From NCBI GenBank assembly GCA_002779555.1, contig PEWI01000018.1:1-9210 (forward strand): a DNA stretch of 9,210 nt. Reading direction: 5' to 3'. Position numbers and translations under genes: made by a program. Shown piece after piece: positions 6,457 to 9,210 of the stretch. Numbering within the stretch: the first letter of the stretch is position 1; the number at the start of each line of letters is the position of its first letter. This DNA comes from Candidatus Bathyarchaeota archaeon CG07_land_8_20_14_0_80_47_9 (GTDB lineage: Archaea > Thermoproteota > Bathyarchaeia > Bathyarchaeales > Bathycorpusculaceae). Below the pieces are notes generated by a model, which did not search any database, was not told the DNA's origin, and was given only the letters and a program-made list of their open reading frames with translations.

Positions 6457-6489
6457 CCTTTACGAGATGTTGTTGAAAGGCGAGCGGTC

Positions 6490-7299
6490 TTGGCTGTTTG
6501 GCGGCTGTTGAAACTTGAAACTCATGATGCCTTCATGAACATGGCCATCGACGAAGCTGTTTTAACCGCGCGAATTGAGAACCGAGTCCCAAACACGTTG
6601 AGGCTATACTGCTGGAAGCCTTCAGCAGTTTCCATAGGAAAGTTCCAAGCGATTCAAAACGAGGTTCAAGTTGACACCTGCAGGAAACTTGGCGTGGATG
6701 TCGTCAGAAGAATCACTGGCGGAGGCACGGTTTATCATGATGCTGAAGATGAGATCACCTATAGCGTCGTTGCCGATAAGGAGAGCCTCGGAACGCAAGA
6801 CATAACGGCGGTTTATGCGAAGATCTATGCAGGACTAGTTGAAACCTTCAAGATTCTAGGCATAACGGCAGACTTCAACGAAGGCAACGCAAAGACATGC
6901 CCAAACCTGACAGTCCGAGGCAGGAAGATTTCAGGAAGTGCGCAATGTCACAAAAGCGGCGTTGTTCTGCAGCATGGAACGCTTCTGCTCGATGTGGACT
7001 TGAAAAGAATGTTCACGTTGCTGCGTGTTCCGTGGGCCAAAACATGCATGGAAGTCGTCAACGTCGCAAAACATAAAATCACCTCAGTAAATGATGAACT
7101 CGGAAAAACTGTTCCACCGCAAAGGGTGAGGCAAGCTCTGATTGACGGATTTCAAAAAGGTTTGAACATGAAACTCGCAGCTGGAGAGTTAACGCTTCAC
7201 GAACGTGAGCTAGCACAAAGACTCTACATGAAAAAATACAGCACTGACAACTGGAACATGCAAGGCAAAGACTCACCCGAAAAACGAAACAGCGTCTGA
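6490..7299 (+). CDS. lplA: Lipoate-protein ligase A-like acyltransferase (LplA catalytic domain)
   Basis: The 269-residue protein belongs to the LplA/LipB/BirA superfamily, which attaches lipoyl or octanoyl groups to lysines of 2-oxoacid dehydrogenase E2 or GcvH proteins. Signatures are NMAIDEA at 17-23, RRITGGGTVYHD at 73-84 (acyl-adenylate binding), NLTVRGRKISGSAQ at 139-152 with the invariant lysine Lys146, and VLQHGTLLLD from 159. The bacterial C-terminal accessory domain is missing. This matches the archaeal bipartite system in which a separate LplB is required; no LplB lies in this window. The GSAQ and LQHG segments also occur in LipM-type octanoyltransferases, so that activity is an alternative. 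The only start that keeps the conserved N-terminal WRLL is a TTG at 6490-6492; no ATG or GTG occurs upstream before an in-frame stop at 6451. Confidence 0.87.
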   Translation: MAVWRLLKLETHDAFMNMAIDEAVLTARIENRVPNTLRLYCWKPSAVSIGKFQAIQNEVQVDTCRKLGVDVVRRITGGGTVYHDAEDEITYSVVADKESLGTQDITAVYAKIYAGLVETFKILGITADFNEGNAKTCPNLTVRGRKISGSAQCHKSGVVLQHGTLLLDVDLKRMFTLLRVPWAKTCMEVVNVAKHKITSVNDELGKTVPPQRVRQALIDGFQKGLNMKLAAGELTLHERELAQRLYMKKYSTDNWNMQGKDSPEKRNSV

Positions 7300-7405
7300 G
7301 GAGAATAGAGCAAATCTAATCCTACATTCCTTACTAAAAGGTACAAGACGTCGTACTAACAACAGGTTCAATCTATATCCCAAACTCAAACATACACGTC
7401 AAATC

Positions 7406-7531
7406 ATGAAGCCGTTTGGCTTTCCGCCAAACTCCTACCGATACGAGCTGGCCGTTTGCCGAATGCCTGCCTATTCGAAAAGAGACTTGAGCACACGTAC
7501 GATCAGTAAGCGTACGCGGCAACCACGATGA
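7406..7531 (+). CDS. Possible 41-residue micro-ORF, doubtful
   Basis: The frame begins MKPFGFPPNSYRYEL and ends with a basic stretch KRTRQPR. A TATA-like ATCTATATCC about 30 bases upstream would allow a leaderless transcript, but there is no ribosome site and no recognisable family. The 7-base-pair hairpin at 7414-7432 lies within it. It may equally be chance, or overlie an untranslated RNA. Confidence 0.15.
   Translation: MKPFGFPPNSYRYELAVCRMPAYSKRDLSTRTISKRTRQPR
7414..7432. repeat. Perfect 7-bp inverted repeat (hairpin)
   Basis: GTTTGGC, a five-base loop TTTCC, then GCCAAAC form a perfect stem. No T-run follows on either strand, so it is not a standard terminator. Confidence 0.6.
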
Positions 7532-7545
7532 CGCTTCGGCGAACA

Positions 7546-7782
7546 CTATTGTGTAGCGCTCTTACCACGTTTGAAGTGAGAAACGTTTCCCGTGAGGGCG
7601 TTGATCTCGAATGTCAATATCTCTTCAAAATAACTTGCCCTTACGAGCCAAGACTCTTCCTTCTCATCATATTTTGTCTCGAAGAAAGAAGCAGGAATCG
7701 TGTAGTGCCATATTGATTTTGCCGCTTCAACGGCGATTTCTTTTGCTACTCTTTCATCACTAACGCGCAACGACTTTCCCAT
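7546..7782 (-). CDS. Small hypothetical protein with a PepSY-like pattern
   Basis: I do not recognise this 78-residue protein with confidence. It begins MGKSLRVSDERVAKEIAVEA. Residues 8-24 look like an amphipathic helix, followed by a strand-rich part with ESWLVRASYF (43-52) and FEINALTGNV (58-67). The order helix, W-x-V strand, then hydrophobic-E-I-N...TG-x-V resembles PepSY-like small domains, but that is a pattern impression. The ATG at 7780-7782 has GTGGAG nine bases upstream (7792-7797). The same frame is open to an upstream ATG at 7941, but that would overlap the preceding gene by 113 bases and add an unusually Arg-rich segment, so the shorter form is preferred. It follows the cysteine-rich gene by 46 bases and is probably cotranscribed. 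Confidence 0.6.
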   Translation of the reverse strand: MGKSLRVSDERVAKEIAVEAAKSIWHYTIPASFFETKYDEKEESWLVRASYFEEILTFEINALTGNVSHFKRGKSATQ

Positions 7783-7828
7783 TTGTGCATACTCCACTAT
7801 GGCATACCGCGCGTTACTGCGCGTGTTC

Positions 7829-8218
7829 TTATGGCACAGAAAGAGTCTGTGTTTGAAGGCATTTGCTTCTTGCGTTCGTTTTTCTAAGACTCTCAAGATA
7901 TGCCCTTTCGCCGAGCGTCTTCGCGAGAAGCTGCTCGCCATTCACGAAGTTCACTGTGTGATATAGTGTTTCCTCTCCTGTCAGTTGCTGTTCGAAATAG
8001 CATCCTTTTTTGACACCGTTGGTCTTAAGGCTCTTCAAGTAGTCCAAAGCATACCTGCAGTGCCCAACAATTTCGCACGAACTACATTTTCCCCAATCTT
8101 CAGGATACAGGCAAGGACCGCATGTTATATGACATGCCCTCTTCCCAGGAAACAAATTGACTTGAACATCGCCTTCACAGCGACAGCACTTATTCTCCCA
8201 CGATTCATGCTCAGACAT
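7829..8218 (-). CDS. Cysteine-rich hypothetical protein, probable metal binder
   Basis: The 129-residue product is of unknown family. Its first 75 residues hold ten cysteines: KCCRC at 10-14, Cys29, CGPC at 33-36, CSSC at 45-48, Cys54 and Cys73. Two CxxC knuckles and the flanking cysteines and histidines (His30, His53) suggest one or two zinc sites or an iron-sulfur cluster. The rest is mixed helix and strand without a recognised motif, and the last 30 residues are Ser/Thr/Lys-rich. There is no signal peptide. The ATG at 8216-8218 lies about 27 bases downstream of a TATA-like element, which suggests a leaderless message. The last 113 bases overlap an open frame that continues into the next small gene, so a frameshifted single gene is a possible alternative. 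Confidence 0.65.
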   Translation of the reverse strand: MSEHESWENKCCRCEGDVQVNLFPGKRACHITCGPCLYPEDWGKCSSCEIVGHCRYALDYLKSLKTNGVKKGCYFEQQLTGEETLYHTVNFVNGEQLLAKTLGERAYLESLRKTNARSKCLQTQTLSVP

Positions 8219-8238
8219 TTACATCCAACCTTCGAAGG

Positions 8239-8250
8239 ATATAGATATTA
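8239..8250 (-). promoter_or_regulatory. TATA-like element for the cysteine-rich gene
   Basis: The minus strand reads TAATATCTATAT. Its centre is about 27 bases before the ATG at 8218, the spacing expected for a leaderless archaeal transcript. Confidence 0.45.
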
Positions 8251-8290
8251 ATGTCAACACATGATCATAAGAGTTTCCATTCTAAAACAT

Positions 8291-8297
8291 AAAAAAA
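8291..8297 (-). terminator. Oligo-T tract downstream of CysRS
   Basis: The minus strand carries seven consecutive T residues about 100 bases after the cysS stop and before the promoter of the next gene. That fits an archaeal oligo-T terminator. No stem precedes it. Confidence 0.4.
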
Positions 8298-8318
8298 TCC
8301 GCCCATTTTCTTATGAAT

Positions 8319-8331
8319 CAAAATATATATA
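8319..8331 (+). promoter_or_regulatory. TATA-like element on the plus strand without a matching gene
   Basis: CAAAATATATATA is a strong TATA match facing right. No plausible coding frame begins about 26 bases downstream; transcription would run antisense into the 3' end of cysS. It could drive a short RNA or be a chance AT stretch in intergenic DNA. Confidence 0.3.
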
Positions 8332-8399
8332 GGGGGCTAGACTTTTCAGAGAAGATTGATAGAAGCCAACACAATCAGCGAGAGTCCGAACCCCTTTGC

Positions 8400-9210
8400 T
8401 CAGACGCTCTGACCTTTTTCTGTTCTCCATTTCAGGCCTTGAGGCGTATCTTCGATGATTATGCCCATGGCTGCCAGTTGCTGTCTGATCTGGTCTGCGG
8501 TTTTCCAGTCTTTGGTTTTCCTAGCCTCTTCCCTCTTGTAAATAAGCTCCTCAGCCTCTTTTGACAGCTTTTCTTCTTTTTTGACTTCACCGACGACGCC
8601 AAGAACCTTGTCAAAGCCGACCATTAGGTTGTGAACTTGCTGTGCTTGTTCTTTGCTGAGCATGTTGTTGTCCAAGAGATTGTTGACTTCTCTAACAAAC
8701 TCGAATAGTGATGCCAGGGCCATGCTTATGTTAAGATCATCGTCCATGGCTTCGCCGAACTCTTTTTCTACTCGATTTATCAGCGCGGTTATCTCTTCTT
8801 CGCGGCCTTTTCCATCGGTCTCTAGCAGTCTGTACGTGAAGTTTGTCAGGCGCTCAATGGCGTTCTTTGCGGCTTCCAGCCCTTCAAAGGTGAAGTTAAA
8901 CTGCTGCCTGTAATGGCTTGAAAGAAGCAGGTAGCGCACAGCTTTTGGGTCGTAGCCCAGCTTTATGAGGTCCCTCAACGTGTAGTAGTTGCCGAATCTC
9001 TTGCCCATCCGTTTTCCTTCAACCATTAAATGCTCGCAGTGGAGCCAGTAGTTGACGAACTTTTTACCCGTAGCAGCCTCGCTCTGGGCGATTTCGTTCT
9101 CGTGATGCGGAAACATGTTGTCCACGCCGCCCGTGTGAATGTCCAAAGTCTCGCCCAAGTACTTCATAGACATCGCTGAGCATTCAATGTGCCACCCTGG
9201 TCTTCCTTTG
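8400..9210 (-). CDS. cysS: Cysteinyl-tRNA synthetase, 5' end outside the window
   Basis: This is the C-terminal 269 residues of a class I CysRS, which charges tRNA-Cys with cysteine. The frame is open through the right edge, where KGRPGWHIECSAMS begins the visible part, so the HIGH motif and the N-terminal half are missing. The Cys of WHIECSAM and the His and Glu of FPHHENE are expected zinc ligands that recognise the cysteine thiol. The KMSKS loop position reads KRMGKRFGNYYTL (coding about 9009-8970): the second lysine of KMSKS is kept, but the first Lys and both Ser are replaced. A DALR-type helical domain (DDLNISMALASLFEFV) and a C-terminal helical region follow, ending KGQSV. An internal ATG at 9171-9173 is not the start because homology continues upstream. 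The gene is followed by a T7 tract at 8291-8297. Confidence 0.97.
   Translation of the reverse strand, partial: KGRPGWHIECSAMSMKYLGETLDIHTGGVDNMFPHHENEIAQSEAATGKKFVNYWLHCEHLMVEGKRMGKRFGNYYTLRDLIKLGYDPKAVRYLLLSSHYRQQFNFTFEGLEAAKNAIERLTNFTYRLLETDGKGREEEITALINRVEKEFGEAMDDDLNISMALASLFEFVREVNNLLDNNMLSKEQAQQVHNLMVGFDKVLGVVGEVKKEEKLSKEAEELIYKREEARKTKDWKTADQIRQQLAAMGIIIEDTPQGLKWRTEKGQSV

Larger units (their letters stand above)
7300..7545. other. Intergenic interval with hairpins and one tiny open frame
   Basis: This 246-base stretch between converging genes has no convincing gene. It holds a perfect 7-base-pair hairpin (7414-7432), two copies of the palindrome CGTACG (7496-7501 and 7511-7516), and a 41-codon plus-strand frame from ATG 7406 to TGA 7531. 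There is a TATA-like ATCTATATCC at 7371-7380, about 30 bases before that ATG. I found no tRNA or clear terminator here. Confidence 0.4.
8219..8399. other. AT-rich intergenic region between cysS and the cysteine-rich gene
   Basis: This 181-base interval has no supported gene. It contains the promoter of the cysteine-rich gene, the oligo-T tract that probably ends cysS transcription, and a plus-strand TATA-like box. A hairpin plus T-run lies just past its right end at 8400-8419. I looked for a tRNA because of GGTTCGGAC on the minus strand (around 8383-8391), but no T-arm stem can form. Confidence 0.5.

Noticed and set aside
7290..7545. C/D box sRNA in the gap (CTGA near 7296, GATGA near 7527)
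   Set aside because: The boxes are too far apart and in the wrong order for a standard 50-60 base C/D guide RNA.
7783..7941. Extended start at 7941 for the small gene
   Set aside because: It would overlap the cysteine-rich gene by 113 bases, the added residues are Arg-rich, and the inner ATG has a good ribosome site. It is kept only as the frameshift alternative.
8380..8400. Possible tRNA T-arm (GGTTCGGAC on the minus strand)
   Set aside because: The bases flanking the loop do not form a five-pair stem, and no acceptor or anticodon stem is found around it.
8313..8564. Plus-strand open frame of 83 codons
   Set aside because: Most of it is antisense to cysS, its ATG lies upstream of the TATA-like box, and the protein shows no motif.

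Overview
The window reads as a chromosomal segment of an archaeon. The evidence is an aEF1A elongation factor, archaeal-type uS12 and uS7, TATA-like elements about 26 bases upstream of inferred transcription starts, Shine-Dalgarno sites in some leaders and apparently leaderless starts elsewhere, and oligo-T stretches after genes. The XPF/ERCC4 nuclease has no helicase domain, which is the form known from Crenarchaeota and relatives, so a TACK-group lineage (perhaps Bathyarchaeia) is my best guess. No rRNA or other marker in the window settles the lineage.

Layout from left to right. The 3' end of a plus-strand gene (2-82) converges on a minus-strand pair: an XPF-like structure-specific nuclease (458-1165) followed by an unrecognised 121-residue protein (85-450) whose ribosome site lies in the end of the nuclease gene. 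Next come a minus-strand nitroreductase-family flavoprotein (1259-2071) and aEF1A (2214-3518). A plus-strand Obg/DRG-type GTPase with a C-terminal TGS domain (3693-4868) diverges from aEF1A. It converges on the minus-strand uS12-uS7 operon (4893-5926), whose genes overlap by a GTGA. Upstream are a minus-strand JAMM metalloprotease resembling AfJAMM (6033-6425) and a divergent plus-strand lipoate-protein ligase-like gene (6490-7299). After a 246-base interval without a firm gene come two small minus-strand genes of unknown function (a cysteine-rich protein, 7829-8218, and a 78-residue protein, 7546-7782). The right end is most of a minus-strand cysteinyl-tRNA synthetase that runs off the edge.

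Much of the content concerns translation: uS12, uS7, aEF1A, the TGS GTPase and CysRS. The archaeal str-type cluster is broken here. aEF1A is separated from uS12-uS7 by the opposite-strand GTPase, EF2 is not between them, and uS10 does not follow aEF1A. I see no CRISPR array, insertion sequence, phage gene, rRNA or tRNA. The least explained parts are the nuclease partner protein, the cysteine-rich gene pair, the hairpin-bearing gap at 7300-7545, and a possible short RNA between a TATA-like box and a hairpin-plus-T-run at 8319-8419.
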